A stretch of DNA of 64,000 bases from UBA8752 sp036159995 (GTDB lineage Bacteria > Bacteroidota > Bacteroidia > Flavobacteriales_D > Sanyastnellaceae), in NCBI GenBank assembly GCA_036159995.1, contig JAYYEI010000070.1, forward strand, positions 1-64,000. Reading direction: 5' to 3'. The notes below the pieces were generated by a model. The model ran no database searches. It was not told the DNA's origin and saw nothing but the letters and a program-made list of their open reading frames with translations. Both the position numbers and the translations under genes were made by a program. This document shows positions 26,984 to 37,708 of the stretch, piece by piece. Each line of letters opens with the position of its first letter. Position 1 is the stretch's first letter.

Positions 26984-27012
26984 TACTTTGACAAGACCAA
27001 AACCTTCTTGTC
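26984..27012 (+). promoter_or_regulatory. -7-like box and leader inverted repeat of the secreted Cys-rich protein
   Basis: TACTTTG at 26984-26990 is close to TAnnTTTG with one base fewer in the gap. GACAAG (26990-26995) and CTTGTC (27007-27012) form an inverted repeat whose second arm touches the ATG at 27013; it may be a leader hairpin hiding the start or an operator. Confidence 0.3.
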
Positions 27013-27810
27013 ATGCGGCCGGCTTGTCTTTTCGTTATCCTGTGTCTGTCAACCGGACTCTGCGCGTCCACTCCCGTTGTGGCCGTCTTGCCAGTTGAGC
27101 CGCCGGTTCCGGTCGATTGTTCATCCATCATCGACTTTCTCGACGATGAAGTCATGGCGCTCAGTCACACGGCGTCGTTCGGTGAGACTTGTGTGACCAT
27201 TGAAACACTGGTTCATTTCGGGACGGACGGAATGGCCGATGAGCTGGACCTTGAGGGCAATGTGCTCGGGACCTTTGCTTACACCGTAACGGAGGTGGAT
27301 GGCCAATGCGCTCTGGCCTCGACTGCGTCGGATTGTGGGGTGCAGTTGCTCTCTTTCAATGGCGATGAGTCCGCAATGATCATGTCGCTCAATGGTGCTG
27401 AGGCCACACTGACTCCGACCTACTGCCCCTTTGCCCCCGAGTTGGGCGATGTGTCCGTGACCTCCGGTGCGACGGCCTTGGCCAACGCGGACGGTGTCTT
27501 GTCTGTGCAGATCACCGGCGGCACGCCCATTTCCATCGAATTGTCCGGCATCAATGGGAGCCAGGACCAATCGTTTCCACTGCCGGGCGACGTGGACGGT
27601 GTGCTCGCCGGCTACTACAACGTGACGGCCCTGGACGCGGACGACTGTGAGAGTGAGGCGGTCACGGTGATGGTGTCCTACGACCTCTGCTGCGACTGCG
27701 GTGTGAGCGATACGGACACCGACGGCATTTGCGACGATGCGGACAACTGCACCGACAAGTCGGCCTCCAATTACGCCGACCCCGCCAATACTCCCTGCAT
27801 CACGGATTGA
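27013..27810 (+). CDS. Secreted Cys-rich protein with thrombospondin-3-like and DGSC-type tail, function unknown
   Basis: A 265-residue exported protein of no recognised family. A signal peptide (LFVILCLSTGLCAS) precedes a small acidic beta-rich domain (about 35-145) with scattered Cys. Residues 150-225 look like an immunoglobulin-like or SprB-like repeat (ISIELSGINGS, GYYNVTALDADDCES). The tail carries DTDTDGICDDADNC, the calcium-binding thrombospondin type 3 pattern, then CTDKSASNYADPANTPC, a relative of the DDGSC repeats common in marine Bacteroidota. No type IX sorting domain is obvious. It stands alone between hutH and the exporter operon. Its composition is poorer in Arg than its neighbours', as is usual for secreted proteins. 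Confidence 0.7.
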   Translation: MRPACLFVILCLSTGLCASTPVVAVLPVEPPVPVDCSSIIDFLDDEVMALSHTASFGETCVTIETLVHFGTDGMADELDLEGNVLGTFAYTVTEVDGQCALASTASDCGVQLLSFNGDESAMIMSLNGAEATLTPTYCPFAPELGDVSVTSGATALANADGVLSVQITGGTPISIELSGINGSQDQSFPLPGDVDGVLAGYYNVTALDADDCESEAVTVMVSYDLCCDCGVSDTDTDGICDDADNCTDKSASNYADPANTPCITD

Positions 27811-27864
27811 CCCTGGTTGTGGATTGTCGGGAAACCGGCGCTCTCCACCGCTTGAGGCAGACAT

Positions 27865-27872
27865 TACCTTCG
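27865..27872 (+). promoter_or_regulatory. -7 promoter box of the MacAB-like operon (leaderless arrangement)
   Basis: TACCTTCG ending four bases before the ATG at 27877, the same spacing as mntR, recR, aroC and the aldo/keto reductase gene. Confidence 0.5.
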
Positions 27873-27876
27873 CGGC

Positions 27877-28596
27877 ATGCTCGCGTTGCGTGGAATTGAG
27901 AAGGCGTATCCCCTGGCGGGAGGGACGTTGCCCGTGCTGAAAGGGATCGACCTCAGCATCGAGCAGGGCGAGATGGTCGCCATCATGGGGTCTTCGGGTT
28001 CTGGGAAATCCACATTGCTCAATGTGCTCGGCCTGCTTGATGGGTTTGATTCCGGTGGATACGACCTCGACGGGGTGGACATGTCCGGACTGTCCGAAAA
28101 GCAAGCAGCACGGTACCGCAGCCAATTCCTCGGGTTTGTCTTCCAGTCGTTCAATCTGATCTCGTTCAAGACGGCGCTGGAGAATGTGGCGTTGCCGCTG
28201 TTTTACCAGAAGGTGCCGCGCCGCGAGCGTCAGAAGCGGGCGTTGGAGATGCTGGGTAAGATGGGCATGGACGACCGCGCCGATCACCTTCCGTCCGAAT
28301 TGTCCGGTGGACAAAAGCAGCGTGTGGCCATTGCCCGGGCCCTTATCACGTCGCCGCGGGTCATTCTGGCCGACGAGCCGACGGGGGCGCTGGACAGTGC
28401 AACGTCTTCGGAGGTGATGTCGGTGTTGCGGGAGGTCAACGCGTCCGGGATCACCGTGATCATCGTGACCCACGAGGCGGACATCGCCGCCAAATGCGAC
28501 CGCACCATTCGCTTGCACGACGGGGTCATCATCGAGGATGGCCGCAGCGGGGCGGTTGTCGAACCCACGGCCAACGGCGCCGGTTCTTCTGATTGA
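27877..28596 (+). CDS. ABC transporter ATP-binding protein, MacB/LolD type
   Basis: A 239-residue ATPase of the LolD/MacB/FtsE class. It has Walker A MGSSGSGKST (about 35-44), Q-loop VFQSFNLI, signature LSGGQKQRVAIARAL (about 143), Walker B VILADEPTGALD and the switch His in VTHEADIA. It powers two following FtsX-like permeases. Together with the HlyD-like protein, this makes a MacAB-type mechanotransmission exporter whose ATPase and membrane parts are separate genes. Lipoprotein release is less likely because an adaptor is present. The stop shares one base with the next ATG. Confidence 0.9.
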   Translation: MLALRGIEKAYPLAGGTLPVLKGIDLSIEQGEMVAIMGSSGSGKSTLLNVLGLLDGFDSGGYDLDGVDMSGLSEKQAARYRSQFLGFVFQSFNLISFKTALENVALPLFYQKVPRRERQKRALEMLGKMGMDDRADHLPSELSGGQKQRVAIARALITSPRVILADEPTGALDSATSSEVMSVLREVNASGITVIIVTHEADIAAKCDRTIRLHDGVIIEDGRSGAVVEPTANGAGSSD

Positions 28597-29819
28597 TGTT
28601 CAACCGCGAGACCTGGATCGAGATTGCCCACACGGTAACCGCCAATCCCCTGCGGACGGCGCTGACCGGGTTGTCGGTGGGACTCGGCATCTTCATCCTC
28701 GTGGTGATGCAGGGCCTCGGCTTCGGCCTGCAGAACGGGGTGGAACAGGACTTCGCCGACGAGGCCAAAAACACCATCTGGGTGCGGACGGGCACGACGA
28801 CGTTGGCTTACCGCGGGCGCCAACCCAACCGCTACATCGAGCTCCGGGATGAAGACGAGGAGCGGGTGACGGAGCAAGTCGTCGAGACTCCGGCCGCGTC
28901 CGGCCGCCTGAGCATGTGGGGGTCGACCGTCCAGTACAAGAACGAGCAGGGCAACTATCCACTGATGGGGGTGGAGCCTGATTTTGCTGAACTCGACCTC
29001 ATCCCTTTGCAGGGAGGACGCTGGCTGCACCAGGACGACGTGGAGAAGGAGTCCAAGGTCTGTGTCATCGGGGAGAACGTCATCAACGAGCTGTTCAAGC
29101 AGCGGTCGCCCATCGGGGAGTACATCATCCTCCGGGGCATCACCTTCCGCGTGGTCGGGCACTTCACGAAGAATGGGCGCTGGGGCAACAGCATGGTCTA
29201 CATCCCGATGACCACCATGCAGCGCTTGTTTCAGGGCAACGACGCCATCGGCTCGATGGTGCTGTCCACGGGAGACCGGGACCTGGCGGGCTCCACGGCT
29301 ATGGTCGACGCCATCGACGGGGATCTGCGCTTGCGGCATGCGGTGCACCCCGAGGACCAACGCGCCGTGCGGGTCCGGGACAATCAAGAGGAGTACGCCA
29401 TGTTTGACCGGATTTTCAAGGGCATCCGGCTCTTCATCTGGGTCATCGGTGGCTTCACGCTGCTCGCGGGGGCCATCGGGGTGGCCAACATCATGGCGAT
29501 TGTGGTCAAGGAGCGCACCGTGGAGATCGGGGTGCGCAAAGCATTGGGCGCGACGTCCGGAAGCATCTTGTCTCTGATCGTCATCGAGGCCATCTGCCTC
29601 ACGCTCATTTCTGGTGCCCTCGGCCTGATCGCGGGTGTAGCGACGCTGAACTATGCGGCGCCCTATGCCCAGCACGATTACTTCACCAATCCAGAAGTCA
29701 ACCTGCGGGTGACGGTGACGGCCCTGATTGTCCTGGTGTTGTCCGGCGCCTTGAGTGGGTTGGTTCCCGCGTTGCGGGCGGTCCGCATCCGTCCCATTGA
29801 AGCCCTCCGCTACGAATGA
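28596..29819 (+). CDS. MacB-type ABC permease (FtsX/MacB_PCD family), first copy
   Basis: A 407-residue membrane protein with the type VII ABC permease plan: one helix near 20-45 (LRTALTGLSVGLGIFILVVMQGLG), a large periplasmic MacB_PCD domain (about 45-270), and three C-terminal helices from about 280 (FIWVIGGFTLLAGAIGVANIMAIVVKERT, with KERTVEIGVRKALGA in the coupling region). The final segment LSGLVPALRAVRIRPIEALRYE is typical. It should pair with the next permease and the upstream ATPase. The ATG at 28596 was chosen because it overlaps the preceding stop (TGATG); a TTG precedes it by one codon. Confidence 0.9.
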   Translation: MFNRETWIEIAHTVTANPLRTALTGLSVGLGIFILVVMQGLGFGLQNGVEQDFADEAKNTIWVRTGTTTLAYRGRQPNRYIELRDEDEERVTEQVVETPAASGRLSMWGSTVQYKNEQGNYPLMGVEPDFAELDLIPLQGGRWLHQDDVEKESKVCVIGENVINELFKQRSPIGEYIILRGITFRVVGHFTKNGRWGNSMVYIPMTTMQRLFQGNDAIGSMVLSTGDRDLAGSTAMVDAIDGDLRLRHAVHPEDQRAVRVRDNQEEYAMFDRIFKGIRLFIWVIGGFTLLAGAIGVANIMAIVVKERTVEIGVRKALGATSGSILSLIVIEAICLTLISGALGLIAGVATLNYAAPYAQHDYFTNPEVNLRVTVTALIVLVLSGALSGLVPALRAVRIRPIEALRYE

Positions 29820-31084
29820 TGGGACTCGACCGCGACCGGCTGATTGAACTCGTCCAGGTGGTCGTGCGGAATCCCCTGCGCGCGTTCCTCTCCGCGCTGG
29901 GCGTGGGGTGGGGCCTGTTCATGATCATCATCACGGTGGGCGCGGCCCGCGGTCTCGAGAACGGGGTGAAGGCGGACATGGGCAACGACGTGGCCAACAG
30001 CATGTTCGCCTGGACCATGAGCACGAGCATTCCGTACAAGGGATACCAACGCGGCCGTTGGCTCGAGCTCGACATTGACGATGTCAAGTGGCTGGAGGCC
30101 AACACGCAACACCTCGACCTAGTTTGTCCGGAAATTCAGCTGGGCGGATGGCAGGGCACCAACAACGTCATCCACGGCAAGCAGAGCGGGGCCTTCGACG
30201 TCAGTGGTGCCATCGCGCGGTACCAGGAGGTCAAGCCGATGAACATCACCAGTGGTCGGTTCCTCAACCAGGCCGACCTCGACGCGGAGCGCAAGGTCTG
30301 TGTGATCGGGAGTCGAGTGCAGGACATCCTGTTCGAATTCGGTGAGAATCCGCTCGGGGAGACTGTCCAGATTCAAGGCGTGCTGTTCCGTGTGGTCGGG
30401 GTCTACACGCCGAAGGGCAACGACGAGGACGCGCAGAATGAGGCGGAGAGCATCTACATCCCGTTCACCACGTTTGGCAAGGCGTTCAACACCCGGGACC
30501 GGGTGGGCTGGCTGTCCATGTTGATCAAGAACGGCGTGGATGCCGAGGAGGCCGAGGAAGCCACGAAGCAGCTCATCAAGTCGCGGCTCAGTGTCCACCC
30601 GGACGATCCCCGGGCCATCGGCTGCTGGTCCATGGCGGAGGAGTTCCAGAAAGCGGAACTGCTGTTTTCTGGCATGCGCTTGATCTCGCTGCTGTTCGGC
30701 TCGCTGGCACTGCTGGCCGGAGTCATCGGCATCACGAACATCATGCTGATCTCCATCAAGGAGCGGACGAAGGAGCTCGGCATCCGCCGGAGCTTGGGGG
30801 CCACGCCCATTCGCATCCTTCGGCAGATCATCGGGGAGACCCTGTTTCTCACCTTGCTTGCCGGCCTCTGCGGCCTGGTGCTGGGCGTCGGACTGCTGGA
30901 GGCGGTCGACGGCTACCTCGAGGGCGGGGGAGACGCCGGGGTTTTCCGCCATCCTGAAATCGATTTTGGAACCGTCCTCACCGTGTTGTGCATCCTCCTT
31001 GGGATGGCCATCTTCGCGGGCATCCTGCCTGCTCTGCGGGCGCTGGCCATCAAGCCGGTGGAAGCCCTGCGCTCGGAAGGATGA
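29816..31084 (+). CDS. MacB-type ABC permease (FtsX/MacB_PCD family), second copy
   Basis: A 422-residue paralogue of the preceding permease with the same topology: an N-terminal helix (LRAFLSALGVGWGLFMIIITVGAA), a periplasmic MacB_PCD domain (about 45-280), then three helices containing LFGSLALLAGVIGITNIMLISIKERTKELGIRRSLGA and AIFAGILPALRALAIKPVEALRSEG. Sequence divergence from the first copy in the periplasmic domain suggests an obligate heterodimer. It starts with two ATGs; the first overlaps the preceding stop (ATGA). Confidence 0.9.
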   Translation: MMGLDRDRLIELVQVVVRNPLRAFLSALGVGWGLFMIIITVGAARGLENGVKADMGNDVANSMFAWTMSTSIPYKGYQRGRWLELDIDDVKWLEANTQHLDLVCPEIQLGGWQGTNNVIHGKQSGAFDVSGAIARYQEVKPMNITSGRFLNQADLDAERKVCVIGSRVQDILFEFGENPLGETVQIQGVLFRVVGVYTPKGNDEDAQNEAESIYIPFTTFGKAFNTRDRVGWLSMLIKNGVDAEEAEEATKQLIKSRLSVHPDDPRAIGCWSMAEEFQKAELLFSGMRLISLLFGSLALLAGVIGITNIMLISIKERTKELGIRRSLGATPIRILRQIIGETLFLTLLAGLCGLVLGVGLLEAVDGYLEGGGDAGVFRHPEIDFGTVLTVLCILLGMAIFAGILPALRALAIKPVEALRSEG

Positions 31085-31097
31085 TTGAACCTGCATC

Positions 31098-32201
31098 ATG
31101 AAGAAAGGCCGCGTTACGCTCCTGCTCCTCTTCGTCCTCCTGGTCATTGCCGGGGCGGCTTACACGTTGAACGACCTCTACCAGAAGGAGCAGGCCCCCG
31201 AGGCTCGGTTCGGAGTGGAGGCGCCCTACATCGCCGACATCATCAAGAAGTCGGTGAGTTCGGGAACCATCGGGCCGCGGAAGGAAATCCTGATCAAGCC
31301 GCAGATCAGCGGCATCGTGGACGAACTCTACGTTGAAGCGGGGGACACGGTCGCCCAGGGTACCGTCCTCGCGCGGGTGCGGGTGGTGCCGGACATGGCG
31401 GCCCTGGCAGCGGCCCAGAGCCGGGTCGAGCGCAGCCGGATCTCACTGGAGAACAGCCGCCGCGACTTCGAGCGCCAGGAATCGCTGCTCGCCTCGGGCG
31501 TGGTCTCGGAGCAGGATTTCCAGCAATCCGAGACGTCGTTCCTTCAGGCCAAGGAAGAGATGTTGGCTGCGGAGGACAACCTCCGCATCGTGAAGGAGGG
31601 CGCCGCCAGCCGGGCGGGAGAGGCCTCCAACACCATGATCGCCAGCACGGTCAACGGCATGGTCCTCGACGTGCCGGTTGAGGTGGGCTACCAGGTCATC
31701 CAGGCCAACACCTTCAACGAGGGCACCAGCATCGCCAGTGTGGCTGACATGACGGACCTGATTTTCCGCGGCCAGATTGACGAGAGCGAAATCGAAAACC
31801 TGCGGGTCGGCATTCCACTCATCCTGAGCATCGGCGCCATGCCGGGGCGCCGGTTTGACGCCACGTTGGAGTACATCTCTCCCAAGGGCATTCCGCAGAA
31901 TGGCGCGGTCCAATTCGACATCCGCGCCGCGGTGACCCTCGCCGAGGGCGATTTCATCCGGGCCGGATTCAGTGCCAACGCGGACGTGGTGCTCGACAAG
32001 CGCGAACAGGTGCTCGCCATCAGCGAGGCGTTGGTCCAATACGAAGGGCCCAAGCCGTTCGTGGAGGTGCAGACTGGTCCACAGCAATTCGAGCGGCGGG
32101 ACGTGGAGCTGGGCCTGTCCGATGGATTGACTGTTGAGGTCCTGTCCGGAGTGGCGGAAGGGGATTCCCTCAAGCGCTGGAACCAGCCCATCTTCGACTG
32201 A
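31098..32201 (+). CDS. HlyD/MacA-family periplasmic adaptor protein
   Basis: A 367-residue membrane fusion protein. An N-terminal membrane anchor (LLLLFVLLVIAGAAYTL) is followed by a biotinyl-lipoyl-like half (IKPQISGIVDELYVEAGDTVAQGTVLARV, about 55-92), a coiled-coil hairpin (about 95-170), the second lipoyl half, a beta-barrel domain (about 205-290) and a membrane-proximal domain. No lipobox is present. It would link the MacB-like permeases to an outer-membrane TolC-type channel, which is not encoded in the window. It starts 13 bases after the second permease; its stop shares a base with the next gene. Confidence 0.88.
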   Translation: MKKGRVTLLLLFVLLVIAGAAYTLNDLYQKEQAPEARFGVEAPYIADIIKKSVSSGTIGPRKEILIKPQISGIVDELYVEAGDTVAQGTVLARVRVVPDMAALAAAQSRVERSRISLENSRRDFERQESLLASGVVSEQDFQQSETSFLQAKEEMLAAEDNLRIVKEGAASRAGEASNTMIASTVNGMVLDVPVEVGYQVIQANTFNEGTSIASVADMTDLIFRGQIDESEIENLRVGIPLILSIGAMPGRRFDATLEYISPKGIPQNGAVQFDIRAAVTLAEGDFIRAGFSANADVVLDKREQVLAISEALVQYEGPKPFVEVQTGPQQFERRDVELGLSDGLTVEVLSGVAEGDSLKRWNQPIFD

Positions 32202-32992
32202 TGGCGTTGATTGAGGAAATGGACCGGTCGGGCAACTGGCTCTTCCGGTGGCGCAGCTTCCTGCCGTTGCTTCTCTTTTTTGGAGCTGTTCCGGTCGTGC
32301 TGTTGGCCGAGGTGTCATGGACGCCGATGTCCGCAAGCTTCGACCGCACTTGGTGGTGGCCGTTGATCTGTTTGGACATCGCGATGGCCGGCCAGGTCAT
32401 CCGGGCGCTCTGTGTCGGCTACACTCCGCGGGGCACGTCCGGCCGCAACACCAAGGAAGGCCAGGTCGCCGAGTCGCTGAACACCCTCGGGATGTACAGC
32501 ATTTGTCGGCACCCCTTGTATCTCGGCAACCTGCTGATGTGGCTTGGCATCGTCCTCTACATCGGCCACATCTGGTTCGCCTTGGTCTTCCTGCTCCTCT
32601 ACGCCCTGTACTATGAGCGGATCATGTTTGCCGAAGAGCAATTCCTTCGCGGCAAGTTCGGCCAGGCGTACCTCGACTGGTCCGCTTCCGTGCCGGCGTT
32701 CTGGCCCGTCCTCGGCCGTTGGAAGGAACCCGAGGTGGGCTTTTCGATGCGCAACGTCCTGAAGCGGGAGTACAATGGCTTCTTTGCCGTGTTTGTCTGC
32801 TTTGCGTGGGTTGACATGCTGCACGGTTACCGTGCCGCGGGCCTGTCCTCAGAATTCTTCGCCTCGCCCGCCTGCATCTTCCAGGACTTCTGGGCTTATG
32901 CGTTGGCGGGATCCTTTGTGGTTTTCCTCGTCCTCCGGACGCTCAAGAAGACCACCAAGGTCCTCGACGTGGCCGGCCGTGAATATGTGTGA
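32201..32992 (+). CDS. Membrane methyltransferase of the ICMT/PEMT family, LmtA-like
   Basis: A 263-residue integral membrane protein with about six hydrophobic segments. The region TPRGTSGRNTKEGQVAESLNTLG followed by YSICRHPLYLGNLLMWLG (about 77-112) is the SAM-binding core of isoprenylcysteine/phospholipid methyltransferases, and YERIMFAEEQFLRGKFGQAYLDW gives the C-terminal Glu-containing part. Overall it is most like Leptospira LmtA, reported to methylate a lipid A phosphate, so a lipid phosphate substrate is plausible. It is translationally coupled to the HlyD gene (TGATG), hinting that it modifies the exporter's lipid environment or substrate. The stop lies two bases from the convergent SDR gene. 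Confidence 0.72.
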   Translation: MALIEEMDRSGNWLFRWRSFLPLLLFFGAVPVVLLAEVSWTPMSASFDRTWWWPLICLDIAMAGQVIRALCVGYTPRGTSGRNTKEGQVAESLNTLGMYSICRHPLYLGNLLMWLGIVLYIGHIWFALVFLLLYALYYERIMFAEEQFLRGKFGQAYLDWSASVPAFWPVLGRWKEPEVGFSMRNVLKREYNGFFAVFVCFAWVDMLHGYRAAGLSSEFFASPACIFQDFWAYALAGSFVVFLVLRTLKKTTKVLDVAGREYV

Positions 32993-32993
32993 G

Positions 32994-33778
32994 TCAAGTG
33001 ACTTTGGCGCGGCGGGTGATGCGGCGCAACAATCCCGGGGCGAACCGGGACAGCCAATAGCCCAGCACTTCCTTCTTCCCCGGCGTGACGAGTGCGCGGT
33101 TGCGGTCGATGCCGCGCAGGATGGCTTGGGCGCAGCGTTCGGGACTCATCCCGTTGTCCGTGGCCTCATCCATGGTGCCTTGCGCCGAACCATCCGCCGT
33201 GAGGGCATTGCGCGAAATGTCGGTGCGCACGAAGCCGGGAGAGACCATGGTGATGCGGATGCCGTCGTCGTGGTGTTCGGCCCGGAGGGCCTCAAACCAC
33301 CCGTGCATTGCGTGTTTGGCCCCGGCATAGCCGGAGCGCAGAGGCGCCGAAAACAGGCCCATCACGCTGGTCACCACAGCGAAATGGCCGCCACCGGCCG
33401 CGATCATGTGGGGAAGGAGGGCCCGGGTGAAGGCCAGCGTGCCGAAGTAGTTGACCTCCATCATCGCGCGGTCGACTGATGTGTCCGTGTCGATGAGCCG
33501 GCTGCGCTGGCTGATCCCGCCACTGTGGATTACGACGTCCACACCGCCGACTGCGTTCCACGTCTGATGGACTCGCTCGGAGAGGCCCTCGGTGTTGGCC
33601 AGGTCGAAGGGGACGATGAGCGCGTCTCGGGCTCCGAGTTCATCGCGCAAGGCGTCGAGGACCTCGCTGCGGCGGGCCGAGAGGATGAGGCGGTCACCGC
33701 GCCGGTGACAGGCGTGCGCCACGGCCTTGCCGATTCCGGAAGAGGAGCCGGAAATCCAGACCGTACGACGCTTGGCGC

Positions 33779-33782
<4 letters not shown>
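32994..33782 (-). CDS. Short-chain dehydrogenase/reductase
   Basis: A 262-residue Rossmann-fold oxidoreductase of the classical SDR family. The nucleotide loop is SGSSSGIGKAVA (about 11-22), NAG is replaced by SGG in IHSGGIS, and the catalytic Ser-Tyr-Lys appear in TSVMGLFSAP and YAGAKHAMHG (about 137-160). ARRSEVL after strand 2 has Arg, which usually signals NADP(H) preference. The C-terminus ends in a basic, partly hydrophobic stretch (LSRFAPGLLRRITRRAKVT), like DHRS7-type proteins of lipid metabolism. The substrate is unknown. Its ATG overlaps the gyrB stop (ATGA). Confidence 0.85.
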
Positions 33783-35728
<1,946 letters not shown>

Positions 35729-35750
35729 CTCCACAATTTTGGACGTCTCG

Positions 35751-35758
35751 CGAAGATA
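35751..35758 (-). promoter_or_regulatory. -7 promoter box of gyrB
   Basis: TATCTTCG on the minus strand, 22 bases before the ATG at 35728, a full TAnnTTCG match. Confidence 0.45.
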
Positions 35759-35803
35759 GCCCGCGGGCTCCCGAAAGCTTGATTTCTACGGCTCGGAAAG
35801 CCC

Positions 35804-35850
35804 AGTGTTTTCAACACTTTTGCGCGGTTTCCCCACCGTTTTGTGAACGG
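35804..35850 (-). terminator. Two small hairpins after the barrel gene, possible terminator
   Basis: CCGTT-N5-AACGG (35836-35850) and the palindrome AGTGTT-N3-AACACT (35804-35818) follow the barrel stop and precede the gyrB promoter. Stems are short. Either could end the TPR-barrel transcript or bind a protein upstream of gyrB. Confidence 0.3.
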
Positions 35851-35854
35851 CGTC

Positions 35855-37708
35855 TCAGAACCTGTATCCCGCCCACATCATGACCCGGAATCGTTGGGCG
35901 TTGTACCCGTTGAAAATCTGGGTGTCGCCGAGTGGGCCGGAGGCATCTAGACCCAGCGCCAGCCGGGCGTTGTAGCGATACTCGATGCCGAGGTCAAGAG
36001 CCGTGTAGGCCGGCAGTTTCCGGGCGTAGATGGGGTCGGTGCCTCCGAACACGGGGCTGGCGAGCGCTTCCGCACCGGTTTGCAGCTCGTTGTCTCCCTC
36101 TCCTGTGACCTGGGCAAAGGGGGTGCGGGACGGCGCATACCGAGCTCCGATGACCTCCATGCCCGCTTCGAGGAACAGCAGACCATCGAGGTTCCATCGG
36201 GCGGAGCCGGAGAACCGCGTGCGGGGCTGATACCAGGCGTGGGGCTGGTCTCCGGTTCCGTAGGTGTGGAATTCGACGCGGGCTTCGAGTTCGAGGGGGC
36301 CGCGGCCGCGATAGGCCGTTTCTCCGATGACGCTGGCCACGGTGAGCGTGTCGAAGGCCAGGCTGAACCGTTGCCCAGCGCTGTCGATGCCGGCCTCGTT
36401 GACCCAGTACCCGAAGTCGCGGTAGGTAACAGTCCGAGCCTGGGCATTGAAGGCCAGGTCTCGCGTGAATTTTCCGCGCAGGCCGCCGTAGAGTTCCAGC
36501 GCGCGGTTCGTGTGGTACAGGGTGCCGCGCAAGGCGTCCACTCCCGCATTGTAGCGCGCGTCGAACCACGGGTTCTCCTTGACGAGGTCGTGGAGTGCAT
36601 TGCGTTGCATTCCCCCGTCCACGCCGCCATAGGGCACGAACACGTCGTCGAGGAGACGGAATCGGACTTCGGCGGTGGGATAGAAGTGAAAGGCCTGGCG
36701 ACCGCGTGCATCGACCCAAAGGCCGGCGCCGACCTTGATTTTGTACGCCCCGCGTTCCTTGGTGATGGTCGGTACAGCGCCGATCAAGGCGGAATTCCGG
36801 GACACACTGGCGAAGGAGGAATCGCCTTCGGCGTCCAGGCTGGAGCCGATGATGTGGCCTTCGAGGTCGAGGCTGAACAATGCGTCGTCCCGCCAGGCTT
36901 GGAAGCTGCCCGTTCCAGTGATGAGGTTTTCCCGGCCGGGTTCGATGAGGATGTCCGGGGTGACCGCATCCGCAGGAAGGGGAGCGAGTCCAATGCTGAG
37001 TCTGGACACCTCGAGCCGGAGGTCCCGCTGGACCTTGGTGCTGTCGCGCTGGTGGTTTTGCAGCCGCGCAGAGGTGTGCATCCGGGTGTAGGTCTGGCGG
37101 GTGTTGGGGGCGGAGAATCCGGAGGTCTGGGAGAGGTCCAGCCCGTGGAGGCCCCAGGCGTCGCGTTCGAGGCCGCCGGCCAGGGTCAGGCTGCTGCGAT
37201 CGAGGAACCGTTTGTAGTGGCCGCCGAGCGCATTGTGGGACCACCCTTCGTCAAGGCCGAGGGTGTCGGTGTTTCCGGTGGTGGTGGAGCCCGCTGAGCT
37301 GTGGTGGATCGTGTGGATTCCCCAGGATCCCGTGCGGCTTTGGGTCTCCCCGTAGTGGATTTCCGCGAGGGGAGAAGTGTAGAGGCCGAAGCCACCCTTG
37401 GCATAGCCGGCGTAGAGCCGGGGCAGTGGAGCGTCCATCCGGACGGCGAAGGGGTCAATGGACTGGACCTGCGTCTCCGGCGCAATCGACTTGGCGATGG
37501 GGGAATAACGGATGACCGGCTTTTCCATGCCGAGGTCGACCCGGTTTGGACTGGAGGCCGGTTTGACGACCTCTCTCACTTCCAGCTCGCGGTCTCCGAC
37601 AAAGGTGACTTCAAGGCTGTCCTGGGCGGAGAGCGGGAGGAGGGGGCTGGCGGCCAACAGGAGGCCCAGCGAAGCCGTCGTGCGGAAGGGGGTGTTGGGG
37701 CGCTTCAT
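35855..37708 (-). CDS. Outer-membrane beta-barrel protein (TonB-receptor-like, no plug)
   Basis: A 617-residue exported protein. A signal peptide (GLLLAASPLLPLSAQ) precedes a short periplasmic stretch and a long series of alternating-residue amphipathic strands. It ends RFRVMMWAGYRF, with the C-terminal aromatic residue used for BAM-dependent insertion. Strand pairs such as YAGYAKGGFGLYTSPLAEIHYGE, ALGGHYKRFLDRSSLTLAGGLERDAWG and ALDLGIEYRYNARLALGLDASG are visible. No TonB box or plug domain is seen. It overlaps the 3' end of the giant TPR gene (ATGA), an association seen in other Bacteroidota, suggesting a TPR-barrel outer-membrane complex of unknown role. Confidence 0.75.
   Translation of the reverse strand: MKRPNTPFRTTASLGLLLAASPLLPLSAQDSLEVTFVGDRELEVREVVKPASSPNRVDLGMEKPVIRYSPIAKSIAPETQVQSIDPFAVRMDAPLPRLYAGYAKGGFGLYTSPLAEIHYGETQSRTGSWGIHTIHHSSAGSTTTGNTDTLGLDEGWSHNALGGHYKRFLDRSSLTLAGGLERDAWGLHGLDLSQTSGFSAPNTRQTYTRMHTSARLQNHQRDSTKVQRDLRLEVSRLSIGLAPLPADAVTPDILIEPGRENLITGTGSFQAWRDDALFSLDLEGHIIGSSLDAEGDSSFASVSRNSALIGAVPTITKERGAYKIKVGAGLWVDARGRQAFHFYPTAEVRFRLLDDVFVPYGGVDGGMQRNALHDLVKENPWFDARYNAGVDALRGTLYHTNRALELYGGLRGKFTRDLAFNAQARTVTYRDFGYWVNEAGIDSAGQRFSLAFDTLTVASVIGETAYRGRGPLELEARVEFHTYGTGDQPHAWYQPRTRFSGSARWNLDGLLFLEAGMEVIGARYAPSRTPFAQVTGEGDNELQTGAEALASPVFGGTDPIYARKLPAYTALDLGIEYRYNARLALGLDASGPLGDTQIFNGYNAQRFRVMMWAGYRF

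Noticed and set aside
26912..27012. tRNA or small RNA in the gap after hutH
   Set aside because: No cloverleaf or CCA-type end could be built. The only structure is a 7-bp hairpin and the leader repeat.
35735..35854. The gyrB upstream gap as a replication origin
   Set aside because: No DnaA boxes, AT-rich unwinding element or dnaA/dnaN genes are seen. Only two short hairpins and a promoter box are present.
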